A stretch of DNA of 64,000 nucleotides, taken from Rugosimonospora africana (GTDB lineage: Bacteria > Actinomycetota > Actinomycetes > Mycobacteriales > Micromonosporaceae). The stretch covers positions 1-64,000 of the forward strand of contig NZ_BONZ01000012.1 in NCBI RefSeq assembly GCF_016862975.1, read 5' to 3'. The notes beneath the pieces were generated by a model. It did no database searches and was not told the DNA's origin. It saw only the letters and a list, made by a program, of their open reading frames with translations. The position numbers and the translations under genes are program-made. Position 1 is the stretch's first letter; every line of letters starts with the position of its first letter. Positions 1-7,680 of this stretch are shown here, in pieces.

Positions 1-864
1 GTAAGGGGCGACCACGTCGAAGCACTCGGTTTCGCGGGCGTCCACAGTGGTCGGTGTCTCCTGGTGGAACGCGCCGCTGGGGACGATGCCGGCGCCGCCG
101 TACTGGTCCATCACCCGCAGCTGCACCAGCACGTCCTCGCCGCTGTGCTCGACCGGTACCCGGGGCCAGAAGTCGTACCCGCCGACGTCCACGAGCTTGG
201 CCCGGTCGTACAGCACGCAGGCGCCCACCCAGGCGATCCGGTACGCCCGCCACTCATCCGGCGCCAGCCCGAGCCGCTGCTCGACGTGCATCAGATTGGC
301 CGCCGTGTGCACGCTGGCCCGGCTCCACTCCGGCCCGCGTGGGGCGATCCGTTCCGGGTGCGGAGGCACCGTCCACTCCTGGTACGTCCGCTCCTGATCC
401 GGACGGTGATCGTCCAGATAGGACAGTCCGTGCGGCGCGTTGCCGACCAGGCCGCAGCGCAGCGTCCGGATGGCGTCGAGCAGCCGGCGCACCGCGCCCG
501 GCTCCAGCCACACGTCGTCGTCGAGAAACAGCACGTACCGCGCCGCCGAAGCGGCCAGCAGGTGTCCCCGGTTCTCCGCCACCCCGCGCCGGGGCAGGTG
601 TGCGCTGAGCAGGACCGGGTGTCCGCGGTGACGCAACACCCGAACCATGCCTGCCACCGCGGCGTGCCGCCACGCGGGCTGCCCGTCCGACTGGTCGCTG
701 ACCGCGATCCCGAAGTCCGCGTCCGGCTCGGCGATGTCCTGGGCGGCCAGTCCGGCCAGGGTGGCGGCCAGTTCGGTGGCCCGGTTGCGGGTGGGTACCA
801 GAACGTCGAGTTCGCGCTCGGCGTGGAAGGTCGCCGGGTCGCCGGGATCGAGCGAGCGGAACAT
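1..864 (-). CDS. Family 2 glycosyltransferase, 3' end beyond window
   Basis: This gene is read on the minus strand from an ATG at 864 and is still open at base 1, so at least 288 residues are present and the C-terminus is missing. It starts with a GT2 nucleotide-sugar fold: the strand ELDVLVPTRNRATEL at residues 18-32 and the metal-binding acidic motif LFLDDDVWLEPG with DDD at about 115-117. It probably transfers a sugar from a nucleotide donor in the cytosol; donor and acceptor cannot be told. The start is chosen because it precedes the GT2 strand, has a GAGG-like ribosome site, and lies 9 nt downstream of a GGGTAG element shared with neighbouring genes. The overlapping long frames on both strands are shadows: they lack the GT2 motifs. 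The gene is divergent from the DUF2267 gene. Confidence 0.85.
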   Translation of the reverse strand, partial: MFRSLDPGDPATFHAERELDVLVPTRNRATELAATLAGLAAQDIAEPDADFGIAVSDQSDGQPAWRHAAVAGMVRVLRHRGHPVLLSAHLPRRGVAENRGHLLAASAARYVLFLDDDVWLEPGAVRRLLDAIRTLRCGLVGNAPHGLSYLDDHRPDQERTYQEWTVPPHPERIAPRGPEWSRASVHTAANLMHVEQRLGLAPDEWRAYRIAWVGACVLYDRAKLVDVGGYDFWPRVPVEHSGEDVLVQLRVMDQYGGAGIVPSGAFHQETPTTVDARETECFDVVAPY

Positions 865-873
865 GCCCTCGCG

Positions 874-898
874 CTACCCGAATCGAGGCGGGTCAACC
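874..898 (-). promoter_or_regulatory. SigB-type promoter candidate for the GT2 gene
   Basis: On the minus strand GGTT, a 15-nt spacer, then GGGTAG, with exactly 9 nt to the ATG at 864. This fits the actinobacterial SigB/SigF consensus GNNT-N14-16-GGGTA and implies a nearly leaderless transcript. It is one of six such sites in this region. Confidence 0.5.
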
Positions 899-899
899 G

Positions 900-924
900 G
901 CATGATTCGCGCCGTCACGGGTAG
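900..924 (+). promoter_or_regulatory. SigB-type promoter candidate for the DUF2267 gene
   Basis: GCAT, a 15-nt spacer and GGGTAG, with 10 nt to the ATG at 935. It is arranged back to back with the promoter of the divergent glycosyltransferase gene. The -35 part (GNNT) carries little information, so most of the weight is on GGGTAG and its distance to the start. Confidence 0.45.
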
Positions 925-934
925 CACAGGGCGC

Positions 935-1327
935 ATGGACTCCCACCCGGACACCCGCAGCCAGGACATCATCGACCGGGTGGCCGCCGCGGGTGTCGGG
1001 CTGCCGCCCTGGCAGGCGGTTTGTGCGGTGCTAGAGACGCTGGGCGAGGTGCTGCCGTACGGGACCGCCGCGTACCTGGCCTCCAGCCTGCCGGATGAGA
1101 TGGGCGCCGAGGTGGGCCGGCACTTCCCGGCTGACTCGGCGGTCAGCCAGATCGACCGCACCGAGTTCCTGGCGGCGGTGGCCCGCCGGTGCGACTGCGG
1201 GCTGGACGCGGCGGAGCGCGCGACCCGAGCGGTCACCGAGGCCATCGCGGCCACCGTGCCGTTCGCGGTGATGGTGAACGTCGAGCACGTCACGCCCGAG
1301 CCCCTGCTCGATCTGATCGGCGGATGA
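935..1327 (+). CDS. DUF2267 family protein
   Basis: A protein of 130 residues resembling the DUF2267 family, whose function is unknown but which is common in stress-related clusters of actinobacteria and proteobacteria. Features seen are an all-helical composition, the typical pattern of aromatic and leucine residues (AVCAVLETLGEVLP, residues about 29-42), and a region rich in small acidic residues (SSLPDEMGAEVGRHFPAD). It has no signal peptide and no membrane segment. ATG 935 is chosen over upstream in-frame starts because the domain begins directly after it and a GGGTAG element lies 10 nt upstream. The company of DUF2795, hemerythrin and sigma-regulator genes suggests a general stress protein. 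Confidence 0.75.
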   Translation: MDSHPDTRSQDIIDRVAAAGVGLPPWQAVCAVLETLGEVLPYGTAAYLASSLPDEMGAEVGRHFPADSAVSQIDRTEFLAAVARRCDCGLDAAERATRAVTEAIAATVPFAVMVNVEHVTPEPLLDLIGG

Positions 1328-1388
1328 ACGACCTAGCACCGGGCCGTTGCGTCACGCAAGGGCCGCCGTACGCGTGAAAGCCCGGCCG

Positions 1389-1409
1389 CGGCCCGTCAGG
1401 CACGGGCCG
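1389..1409. terminator. Hairpin between convergent genes
   Basis: CGGCCCG, a 7-nt loop, then CGGGCCG form a perfect 7-bp stem between the ends of the DUF2267 gene (+) and the DUF2795 gene (-). There is no T tract. A bidirectional terminator is the simplest reading. Confidence 0.4.
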
Positions 1410-1432
1410 TGAGCCGGTTTCCGCCGCGACGG

Positions 1433-1627
1433 TCAGGCGCGCATGTCGCCGATCGCCTCGCTGACGTCGTTCGGTGAGTTGAAATCGTCCCGGGGCAGCG
1501 CCTTCAGCGTGTCCATCACCTTTTTGTCCGCGCCGTGCTTCTGGGCGCTTTTCATCAGTGTTTGCTTGTTCGTCGGGTAGTCGATGCCACCCAGGAACTT
1601 CTGGAGCTGGATCGGATTCACAGTCAT
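1433..1627 (-). CDS. Small DUF2795 protein
   Basis: A 64-residue protein that is essentially a single DUF2795 domain: PIQLQKFLGGIDYPTNK near the N-terminus, the basic stretch KSAQKHGADKK, and a C-terminal helix ending NDVSEAIGDMRA. The family is small, cytosolic and of unknown function, and recurs in actinobacteria. Its start has no obvious Shine-Dalgarno sequence, but a GTGT-N15-GGGTAG element ends 9 nt before the ATG, so a leaderless stress-induced transcript is inferred. It is convergent with the DUF2267 gene. The longer plus-strand frame across this locus is a shadow. Confidence 0.8.
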   Translation of the reverse strand: MTVNPIQLQKFLGGIDYPTNKQTLMKSAQKHGADKKVMDTLKALPRDDFNSPNDVSEAIGDMRA

Positions 1628-1636
1628 GCTGTCTGG

Positions 1637-1661
1637 CTACCCGTCGACGTGCCGGTTACAC
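1637..1661 (-). promoter_or_regulatory. SigB-type promoter candidate for the DUF2795 gene
   Basis: Minus strand GTGT, a 15-nt spacer, GGGTAG, then exactly 9 nt to the ATG at 1627. Same geometry as the sites at 874, 7842, 8863 and 8895. Confidence 0.5.
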
Positions 1662-1711
1662 CACTCGCCGATCCCCAGTCGAGGGCGGCCCTCCGTTACC
1701 GGGGACGCCGG

Positions 1712-2461
1712 TCACGCCGCGGTGTCGGCGGCCAGGTTCGCCCAGACGATCTTGCCGGATCCGCTGACCGAGGTGCCCCAACTCGAGGCGTACGCCTCGA
1801 TGAGGTGCAGCCCCCGGCCGCCTTCGGAGTCTGGGCGGCGGTCGACCTTGCGGGGCAGCGCCGCCCGGTGCGTGTCGCGGACCCCGATGTGCAGGTACCG
1901 GCCCCGCCGGCTGAGCGTCAGATCCAGGTCGGTACCCGCGTGCCGCACCCCGTTGCTCACCAGCTCCGAGCCGATCAGCTCGGCCGTCGACTGGACGTGC
2001 CCCAGGTCCCAGCAGCGGCAGGTGTCGGCGATGAAGTGCCGGGCGGCGGCCGGCGCGTGCGGAGTCGGCCGCAGGCGCTGCTGCCGCTGTTCGCGGCCGA
2101 CCGGCCCGGCGCCGACCGAGGCCAGCGCGTCGGCGCAGGTGTTGTAGACCATCAGGTACCGGCCCAGTGCGCTCGCGCCGAGCCGGCCGATCAGCGGCCC
2201 GCCTCCCGCGCAGATCATCAGCGCCACGTAGGCCGCCTGCGGGCTGTACTCCTGCACGGACGGGAACACGGTCAGCGCCGAGTGCTGGTCGGCCTGGGTC
2301 CGGTTCAGGTCCACGACGATCGCGGACGGGCACTCGGCGAAGCACTGCACGAGCGTGTTCCGCACGATCGGGGCGGTGGCCGGACTGAGTTCTCCGTCGA
2401 TGTCCACGACCAGCGCGCCGGTCAGCGCGTCCGGTGTGACCGTCGCGGTGAGTGTGCTCAT
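1712..2461 (-). CDS. STAS-HATPase fusion, anti-sigma regulator
   Basis: A 249-residue two-domain cytosolic regulator. Residues 1 to about 110 form a STAS-like domain (GALVVDIDGELSPATAPIVR) that lacks the phosphorylatable DS(T/S)G serine of true anti-sigma antagonists. Residues about 130-249 are an RsbW/SpoIIAB-type histidine-kinase-like ATPase with an N box (SELVSNGVRHA) and a glycine-rich G box (DSEGGRGLHLIEAY). Such proteins bind a sigma factor or a STAS partner in a partner switch. ATG 2461 is used because the STAS fold starts there and because it overlaps the stop of the upstream STAS gene by 4 bases (ATGA), implying coupled translation. A paralogue of the same architecture is at 10157. 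The sigma target is not known; the sigma gene at 11249 is a candidate. Confidence 0.85.
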   Translation of the reverse strand: MSTLTATVTPDALTGALVVDIDGELSPATAPIVRNTLVQCFAECPSAIVVDLNRTQADQHSALTVFPSVQEYSPQAAYVALMICAGGGPLIGRLGASALGRYLMVYNTCADALASVGAGPVGREQRQQRLRPTPHAPAAARHFIADTCRCWDLGHVQSTAELIGSELVSNGVRHAGTDLDLTLSRRGRYLHIGVRDTHRAALPRKVDRRPDSEGGRGLHLIEAYASSWGTSVSGSGKIVWANLAADTAA

Positions 2462-2808
2462 GATGCGGCCCCGTCCCGCTGTTCGCCGTCCTGCGGGGCA
2501 AGCCCGAGCCGGTCGGCCATTCCGGTGACCTGGATGACCCGTGCCACCCAGCCGCTCGCCGCCCGTACCCGCAGCGTGCAGCCCGTGCCGTTGGCCCGGG
2601 TCTGGCCGGTGAGCAGCGCCTTGATCCCGGTGGAGTCCAGGAAGGTGACTCGCCTGAGGTCTACCTCGCAAGTCTGGTACCGCCCGCCGCCCAGATGCTC
2701 ATCGAAGACGGCGGTCAATTGCGGCGCGGTAGCCATGTCCACCTCACCCGCGACATTGACGATGAGCGCCGTGCCCTCGACGTCCGCGCTCACAGTGAAC
2801 TTCGCCAT
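2458..2808 (-). CDS. STAS-domain anti-sigma factor antagonist
   Basis: A 116-residue single STAS domain of the SpoIIAA/RsbV type. The conserved loop FLDSTGIKALL contains the serine (residue 59) that in this family is phosphorylated by the cognate anti-sigma kinase and controls binding. The gene is the first of a two-gene unit with the STAS-HATPase fusion, with stop and start overlapping at 2458-2461. A SigB-like promoter lies 38 nt upstream, which would fit autoregulation of a partner-switching module. Not seen: a PP2C phosphatase anywhere in the window, so the activating phosphatase must be elsewhere. Confidence 0.88.
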   Translation of the reverse strand: MAKFTVSADVEGTALIVNVAGEVDMATAPQLTAVFDEHLGGGRYQTCEVDLRRVTFLDSTGIKALLTGQTRANGTGCTLRVRAASGWVARVIQVTGMADRLGLAPQDGEQRDGAAS

Positions 2809-2846
2809 CGTGCTTATCGGCCCGGCCCTCGTTGACCTGCGGGAGA

Positions 2847-2871
2847 GTTCCCTTGTCAGGATTCATTAAAC
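2847..2871 (-). promoter_or_regulatory. Possible SigB-type promoter upstream of the STAS operon
   Basis: Minus strand GTTT, a 15-nt spacer, GGGAAC. The -10 part deviates from GGGTA, but GTTT is the full -35 consensus of SigB/SigF. It lies 38 nt before the STAS start codon. Confidence 0.35.
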
Positions 2872-2960
2872 ACGTGTGCGGCAGATCGCGGGCGCGGTCC
2901 GCTCGCCGGCCCGAACCAACCTGGATACGGTGGGCGGAGCCAACGAGAGGATGGTGCGGC

Positions 2961-4373
2961 ATGGCGATCGCGACAATCAATCCCGCGAACGGCGAGGTAG
3001 TCAAGACTTTCGATGCCATGTCTGAGGGGCAGATCGATCGGGCGCTGGCTCGCGCGGTGGACGGCTTCGCCGCGCTGCGCGTCACCTCGTACCGTCAGCG
3101 GGCGGAGTGGATCACCGCGGCCGCGTCCATCCTGGACGACGAGCGCGACGACATCGCCGCCATGATGACCACCGAGATGGGCAAGACGCTGGCGGCGGCG
3201 AAGGCCGAGGTGGCCAAGTGCGCGGTCGCCTGCCGGTTCTACGCCCAGCACGCCGAGGAGTTCCTCGCCGCCGAACCGGCGGACGCCGCGGCGGTCAAGG
3301 CCAGCCGGGCATACACGATCTACCAGCCGATCGGGCCGGTGCTCGCGGTGATGCCGTGGAACTTCCCGCTCTGGCAGGCCATGCGTTTCGCGGCGCCGGC
3401 TCTGATGGCGGGCAACGTCGGGCTGCTCAAGCACGCGTCCAACGTGCCGCAGACCGCGCTGTTCATGGCCGACCTGTTCGCCCGGGCCGGCTTTCCGGAC
3501 GGCGCGTTCCAGACCCTGCTGATCGGCGCGAACCAGGTGGAACGGGTCCTCTCCGACCGCCGGGTACGGGCGGCGACCCTCACCGGCAGCGAGGCGGCCG
3601 GCCGGGCGGTGGCCTCGGTCGCCGGGCGCGAGCTCAAGAAGACGGTGCTGGAACTGGGCGGCAGCGACCCGTTCGTGGTCATGCCGTCGGCCGACATCGA
3701 CCGGGCGGCCGAGGTGGCCACCACCGCCCGCTGCCAGAACAACGGCCAGTCCTGCATCGCGGCCAAGCGGTTCATCGTGCACACCGACGTGTACGACGAG
3801 TTCACCGAGGCGTTCGTGGCACGGATGGCGGCGCTGCGCGTGGGCGACCCGATGGACGCCGACACCGACGTCGGCCCGCTCGCTCTCGAGCAGGGCCGGG
3901 ACGACATCGACACGCAGGTACGCGACGCGGTGGAGCACGGCGCCCGGGTGCTGTGCGGGGGCGCGCCGGCCGACCGGCCGGGCTGGTGGTACCCGCCGAC
4001 GGTGGTGGCCGACCTGACCCCGGAGATGAAGATGTGGTCCGAGGAGGTGTTCGGGCCGGCCGCCGGCCTGTTCCGGGTGGGCTCCTACGAGGAGGCGGTG
4101 GCGCTGGCCAACGACAGCGAGTTCGGTCTCGGCTCGAACGCGTGGACCGGCGATCCGGCCGAGCAGGAGCGGTTCGTCACCGATCTCGACGCCGGCATGG
4201 TGTTCGTCAACGGCATGACCACCTCGTACCCGGAGCTGCCCTTCGGCGGGGTGAAGAACTCCGGGTACGGGCGGGAGCTGTCCGGGCACGGCATCCGGGA
4301 GTTCTGCAACGCCAAGACGGTCTGGGTCGGAAACGGCGGGGCGATCGCCGGAGCCGGCGCGCACAGCGAGTAG
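2961..4373 (+). CDS. NADP-dependent succinate-semialdehyde dehydrogenase family
   Basis: A 470-residue aldehyde dehydrogenase, full length for the family. Visible motifs are PWNFPLWQ (Asn134), the cofactor lysine LLKHAS (Lys157), the glycine motif TGSEAAGRA, the general base in VLELGGSDP (Glu231) and the catalytic cysteine in NNGQSCIAAKRF (Cys265). The N-terminus MAIATINPANGEVVKTFD is typical of NADP-linked succinate-semialdehyde dehydrogenases, which oxidise succinate semialdehyde to succinate in the GABA or alternative TCA route; substrate assignment is by family resemblance. The start at 2961 has GAGAGG ending 10 nt upstream; the ATG at 2951 is in another frame. The gene is transcribed alone, divergent from the STAS operon, and ends at a strong hairpin. 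Confidence 0.88.
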   Translation: MAIATINPANGEVVKTFDAMSEGQIDRALARAVDGFAALRVTSYRQRAEWITAAASILDDERDDIAAMMTTEMGKTLAAAKAEVAKCAVACRFYAQHAEEFLAAEPADAAAVKASRAYTIYQPIGPVLAVMPWNFPLWQAMRFAAPALMAGNVGLLKHASNVPQTALFMADLFARAGFPDGAFQTLLIGANQVERVLSDRRVRAATLTGSEAAGRAVASVAGRELKKTVLELGGSDPFVVMPSADIDRAAEVATTARCQNNGQSCIAAKRFIVHTDVYDEFTEAFVARMAALRVGDPMDADTDVGPLALEQGRDDIDTQVRDAVEHGARVLCGGAPADRPGWWYPPTVVADLTPEMKMWSEEVFGPAAGLFRVGSYEEAVALANDSEFGLGSNAWTGDPAEQERFVTDLDAGMVFVNGMTTSYPELPFGGVKNSGYGRELSGHGIREFCNAKTVWVGNGGAIAGAGAHSE

Positions 4374-4391
4374 CGCAGCTTCCGGGGCGCA

Positions 4392-4430
4392 AAGCCGGCC
4401 GGGCACCTTGCGAGGGTGACCGGCCGGCTT
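4392..4430. terminator. Bidirectional terminator hairpin
   Basis: AAGCCGGCCGG (4392-4402) pairs perfectly with CCGGCCGGCTT (4420-4430), and an inner CACC/GGTG pair extends the stem. It sits between the convergent dehydrogenase and baeRF genes and is followed on the plus strand by a T-rich CTTCGTTTCC. Confidence 0.7.
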
Positions 4431-4443
4431 CTTCGTTTCCGCG

Positions 4444-5565
4444 TTACTCCTGCGCCGACACGTCCTGGTACCGCAGGATCGCGCCGACCCCGTCGAGCAG
4501 CTGCTCCTCTTCGGTCGAGATGGCGAACACGTCGGCGTCGGTGGCGGCGGCCGCCCCGATCAGCGCCGCGTCCGCGGTCTCCTGCGCCGGCTTGGTGACA
4601 CCGGCGTCGCGCAGCACCTGCGGATCGGTCGCCACGGCCCGGCAGTCGTCCGGGTCGACCCACAGCTGTGGCCGGTCGGCGCCCATGGACAGCAGCAGGA
4701 AGGCCGGTGCGCCGTGCCAGGCGGCCTCGGTGACCGCCGGCATGCCCTGGGTCGCGAACCCTTTGGACAGGTCCATCCGGTACCGGTCGAGCACCTCGCA
4801 CCGGCGGTGCCCGGCGACCCGGGCCACCTCCTGCGCGGTGATGTCGTCCAGGTGCTGCTGCTGCGCTCCCAGCGCCTTGCTGCCGGTGTCGGACTCGACC
4901 ACCCGCTCCGCGAGCCGGGCCGGGAGCCGGTCGATCAGCATCTGCCGGGCCTTCACGTCGCCGGCCACGATGATGATGTCGGCGCCGATCCCGTCCACGA
5001 TCGTGGTCAGCCGCGGGATCACGTCCTGCTGGTTGCGGTCCCACGCGACGTTGGCGGCCCGCTCGTACCGGGCCTGCGCCCAGCCGCCCTGTTCGCTGAT
5101 GTTGATCGGGTACTCCTGGGAGCCGGACACCTCCTTGTTGATCCGTAGGCGTCCGGTGTCCACGGCCGTCAGCTGGGCACCGGTACGGTCGACCACCACC
5201 CGTACCCACTGCACCTGCTCGTGCCCGGTGGACAGCAGCATGCCGGTCTGCGGGCGCGTCGACCAGGTCGCGAGCTCCACCGGCGGCGGCTGCGGCAGCG
5301 GCTCGGCTAGGGCGACCTGACCGCCCGCCGCGAATACCGCGAGCCCCACCCGGCCGGGCGCCACACCCTGGTCCGGGTTGACCGCGATGTCCATCGCCAC
5401 CAGCGTCGCCTCGTCCGCGCCCTGGTCGGCCAGTTTCCCCCGCAGGCTCGCCCAACGCAGCCAGATCGCGTGGTCGGCGTCGGTCCGGTTGTGGGTGGCG
5501 TCCAGGTACACCGAGGCCCACGGGCCGGGCTGCTGATACAGCGGGCGGAGGAAGGACAGGTTCAC
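4444..5565 (-). CDS. baeRF2/Rv2629-like protein, ribosome-associated family
   Basis: A 373-residue cytosolic protein resembling the actinobacterial Rv2629/baeRF2 family, related to the eRF1-like fold and linked in mycobacteria to ribosome hibernation or stress. Recognisable parts are the N-terminal FLRPLYQQPGPWASVYLD, a central acidic/aromatic segment with ISEQGGWAQARYERA, the strand pair GADIIIVAGDVKARQML, and a C-terminal domain ending in ADVFAISTEEEQLLDGVGAILRY. The GTG at 5565 is preferred to longer starts because the conserved N-terminus begins there and its GTGA overlaps the stop of the upstream gene, implying coupling. It closes a two-gene operon with the DUF6158-like gene. Family assignment is from pattern recall only. 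Confidence 0.65.
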   Translation of the reverse strand: MNLSFLRPLYQQPGPWASVYLDATHNRTDADHAIWLRWASLRGKLADQGADEATLVAMDIAVNPDQGVAPGRVGLAVFAAGGQVALAEPLPQPPPVELATWSTRPQTGMLLSTGHEQVQWVRVVVDRTGAQLTAVDTGRLRINKEVSGSQEYPINISEQGGWAQARYERAANVAWDRNQQDVIPRLTTIVDGIGADIIIVAGDVKARQMLIDRLPARLAERVVESDTGSKALGAQQQHLDDITAQEVARVAGHRRCEVLDRYRMDLSKGFATQGMPAVTEAAWHGAPAFLLLSMGADRPQLWVDPDDCRAVATDPQVLRDAGVTKPAQETADAALIGAAAATDADVFAISTEEEQLLDGVGAILRYQDVSAQE

Positions 5566-6332
5566 GGCACCGTACGTTCGATCGCGGAGCGCCCCTCGCG
5601 GGCCAGCTCCTGGCGGGCATTCTCGACGTTTCTCGGAGTCGGGTCGTGCCCCTCGGCAACGGCCAGATCCTCCGGGTCCCACGGCTGCTCCGCTCCGGTG
5701 CGGACAGCGCCGGTGTCCGGGCTGGCCCCGGCGGTCCGAGCGGCGGTGACGCCGCGCGGCCCGGGTCCGCCCGCCGGCGCGGGCTCCTGGAACGCCGGGG
5801 ATGAGGCTCGACCAGCCTGGCTCGCCGCTTCTGACGTCAGGGACGGCACCGGCCCCTCATCGCCGATCGCGAGCTCCACCTCCAGGGTCTCCTCGATCGG
5901 GCGCACGGCCGCCTGGCGGTGGCGGGCGCCTTCCCGGATCCGGTCCGGGTCGACCTCCCGTTCGGGGAACCGGCGCAGGTACTCGGCTTCCATCTCCGTG
6001 GTGCGTTCGTCGTGCCGGTCCAGCGCCTGGTCGGAGCCGTGCCGCAGGGTCTCGTTCCGGGTCCGGTGCAGCTCGGCCAGCTCGCGGAGCAGATCGTCGT
6101 CGGACAGGTCGGTGACCGACACCCCTTCGGCGTGTTCGGCGTTGACGTCGCCGAGCTGGGCCAGCGACTCGCTCACCTCGTCCTGCGCGTACTCGCCCTC
6201 GGGGAGGGCGGTCAGCGCCACGATCACCTCCGCCGGCAGGCTCGCCGCCACGGCCCGGCGGTAGATGTCGTCACGCGTCATCCGTTCCTGCCCGGAGTAC
6301 ACCTCGTCGAGCAGGTCATCCACGTCGCGCAT
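5562..6332 (-). CDS. DUF6158-like protein with DUF2795-like N-terminus
   Basis: A 256-residue hydrophilic protein. Residues 1 to about 60 (YRRAVAASLPAEVIVALTALPEGEYAQDEV) resemble the DUF2795 unit also found in the gene at 7877. Residues about 75-135 carry a charged helical segment, LLRELAELHRTRNETLRHGS followed by ERTTEMEAEYLRRFPERE, that I associate with DUF6158, an uncharacterised actinobacterial family. The last ~110 residues are Pro/Gly/Ala-rich and probably disordered. It starts with ATG behind GGGGAGTG and overlaps the baeRF-type gene downstream. The pairing with a ribosome-associated stress protein suggests a role in the same response, which is inference. Confidence 0.65.
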   Translation of the reverse strand: MRDVDDLLDEVYSGQERMTRDDIYRRAVAASLPAEVIVALTALPEGEYAQDEVSESLAQLGDVNAEHAEGVSVTDLSDDDLLRELAELHRTRNETLRHGSDQALDRHDERTTEMEAEYLRRFPEREVDPDRIREGARHRQAAVRPIEETLEVELAIGDEGPVPSLTSEAASQAGRASSPAFQEPAPAGGPGPRGVTAARTAGASPDTGAVRTGAEQPWDPEDLAVAEGHDPTPRNVENARQELAREGRSAIERTVP

Positions 6333-6461
6333 GTCTCACTCCCCACATCGTCGCCTCCCGCGTGTCGCCGCCACACCCGGCGACGAGGTCACCGTGCCGG
6401 CCGGCCGCCGCTTCCCCGCGGTACCGGCCGGGCCGCCGGTGGATCGCCGTCCATGGCGCGG

Positions 6462-7058
6462 TTACTGGGCACGTCCCCGGCTGGACACCGCGTCCCGGAT
6501 CCGGTCCATGAGCCCGGTGGCCGGGTCGACCAGCCGGTTGCCCGGCGGGCGGTCCGGCGCGGCCGGGTGCGGATGCGTGGGTCCGGCGCGTTGCGCCCGC
6601 TCGACCTTGCCGCCCAACTCGACGAGCAACTCTCTGGGTACCGCATCGCGCAGCCCCGGAAACACCTGGTCCTCCTCGACCTGGATGTGCGCCCGGACCA
6701 GCCCGATGAGCACCTCGGTACGGATCCAGAACTCCTCGTCGTCCGGGTCGAGGCGCTCCAGCGCCTTCATGTTCCGTTCGGCCTTGGCGTGCTCGGCGAG
6801 TTCCCGGTCGGCCACCTGCTCCAGGTCCGGTACGTTTTCGCGTACCGCCGGGTAGAGGTGCCGCTCCTCGGCGACCCAGTGTCGGGTCAGCTCGGTGATG
6901 GCCTGGTCGGCGATGACTCTGGCCTCGGCCCGCTCGCCGTCCGAGTCGGGTGCGTCCCGGGTGGCGGCCAGTTCGTCCAGCCGCACGAACAGCTCCTCGA
7001 TCTCCCGGTGCTCCTGGCTGAGCATGTCGATGACGTCGCGCTGCGCCGTCTGGGTCAT
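6462..7058 (-). CDS. Hemerythrin HHE domain protein
   Basis: A 198-residue protein with a four-helix HHE cation-binding domain in residues 1-150. The iron-ligand helices are visible: LSQEHREIEELF, HWVAEERHLYPAV, ELAEHAKAERNM and AHIQVEEDQVFPGL. Such proteins bind a di-iron centre and sense or handle oxygen, NO or iron in the cytosol. The C-terminal 50 residues are Pro/Arg-rich and unrelated to the domain. ATG 7058 has a perfect AGGAGG 6 nt upstream, which decides the start. The gene is divergent from the small gene at 7147, and the shared upstream dyad GTTACCC-N11-GGGTAAC can be read as overlapping SigB-type promoters. Confidence 0.87.
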   Translation of the reverse strand: MTQTAQRDVIDMLSQEHREIEELFVRLDELAATRDAPDSDGERAEARVIADQAITELTRHWVAEERHLYPAVRENVPDLEQVADRELAEHAKAERNMKALERLDPDDEEFWIRTEVLIGLVRAHIQVEEDQVFPGLRDAVPRELLVELGGKVERAQRAGPTHPHPAAPDRPPGNRLVDPATGLMDRIRDAVSSRGRAQ

Positions 7059-7091
7059 CGGGTACCTCCTGGTCGCCCTCGGCGTCCGGGG

Positions 7092-7118
7092 TGTTACCCG
7101 GTCCAGGCGCGGGTAACC
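7092..7118. promoter_or_regulatory. Overlapping divergent SigB-type promoters in a dyad
   Basis: GTTACCC (7093-7099) and GGGTAAC (7111-7117) form a perfect 7-bp inverted repeat. Read leftward it gives GGTT-N15-GGGTAA for the hemerythrin gene; read rightward GTGT-N16-GGGTAA (from 7091) for the 7147 gene. The same dyad could bind a dimeric repressor. Confidence 0.45.
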
Positions 7119-7146
7119 GGAGCTGATCGCAGCGAAGGAGAGTGAC

Positions 7147-7377
7147 ATGGAACGGTGGCGGGACGAGAAGAAGGTGCCGTTGTCCGAGCTGGATCAGGCG
7201 ATGGCGGTGTACTCGGCCGATGGGCAAGTGGACGACGCGAGCGGTGGCGAGGTCGGCGCGCAGCAGACCATCGAACAGGTCGACCGCGAGGTGCCGGCGG
7301 AGGGCGATCCGGACCCGGACACCGAACAGGGCCGGCGCGTCCGGCCGACGCCGGACGGCCACCCCGGCCCGGTCTGA
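7147..7377 (+). CDS. Small acidic hypothetical protein
   Basis: A 76-residue hydrophilic protein with no recognised domain. The first 20 residues are charged (MERWRDEKKVPLSELDQAM) and the rest is Asp/Glu/Pro-rich (EVPAEGDPDPDTEQGRRVRP), suggesting disorder. It is accepted as a gene because of a good ribosome site (GAAGGAGAG ending 6 nt before the ATG), codon-position GC bias, and a 16-bp terminator hairpin shortly downstream. It lacks membrane segments. Sharing an upstream dyad with the hemerythrin gene suggests co-regulation under stress; no function can be proposed. Confidence 0.6.
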   Translation: MERWRDEKKVPLSELDQAMAVYSADGQVDDASGGEVGAQQTIEQVDREVPAEGDPDPDTEQGRRVRPTPDGHPGPV

Positions 7378-7450
7378 CCCTTGGCCCTTACGCCGGAGCG
7401 TGGGCGACTACGCCGGAGCCTCGGGCGACGGAGCCGGCGGGCTCAGACGC

Positions 7451-7486
7451 GACGGAGCCGGCAGGATCTCTCCTGCCGGCTCCGTC
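7451..7486 (+). terminator. Strong 16-bp hairpin terminator
   Basis: GACGGAGCCGGCAGGA, tetraloop TCTC, then the exact complement TCCTGCCGGCTCCGTC. It stands 73 nt after the stop of the 7147 gene; the following CTTCCCC is pyrimidine-rich but has no T run. Confidence 0.65.
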
Positions 7487-7680
7487 CTTCCCCGCGGTGC
7501 GTATGACGCATCCCCCCGAATGCCCCCCACCGGCGACCGCGGAGCCACAGCGGATCGGAGCGTCGGCCCCCTCGTGACCGCTCCATGCCCACGCCCTCCG
7601 TCATGGGTCCGCCGTCGGTTGCGCTGGCCGCTGGTTACCCACATCGGTCCGGAGTAACCGCCGGGCGGCGGAGTTTCTCC

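Noticed and set aside
2856-4406. A 516-codon frame antisense to the aldehyde dehydrogenase
   Set aside because: The plus strand encodes a complete enzyme with all catalytic motifs; the antisense frame is His/Arg/Val-rich noise.
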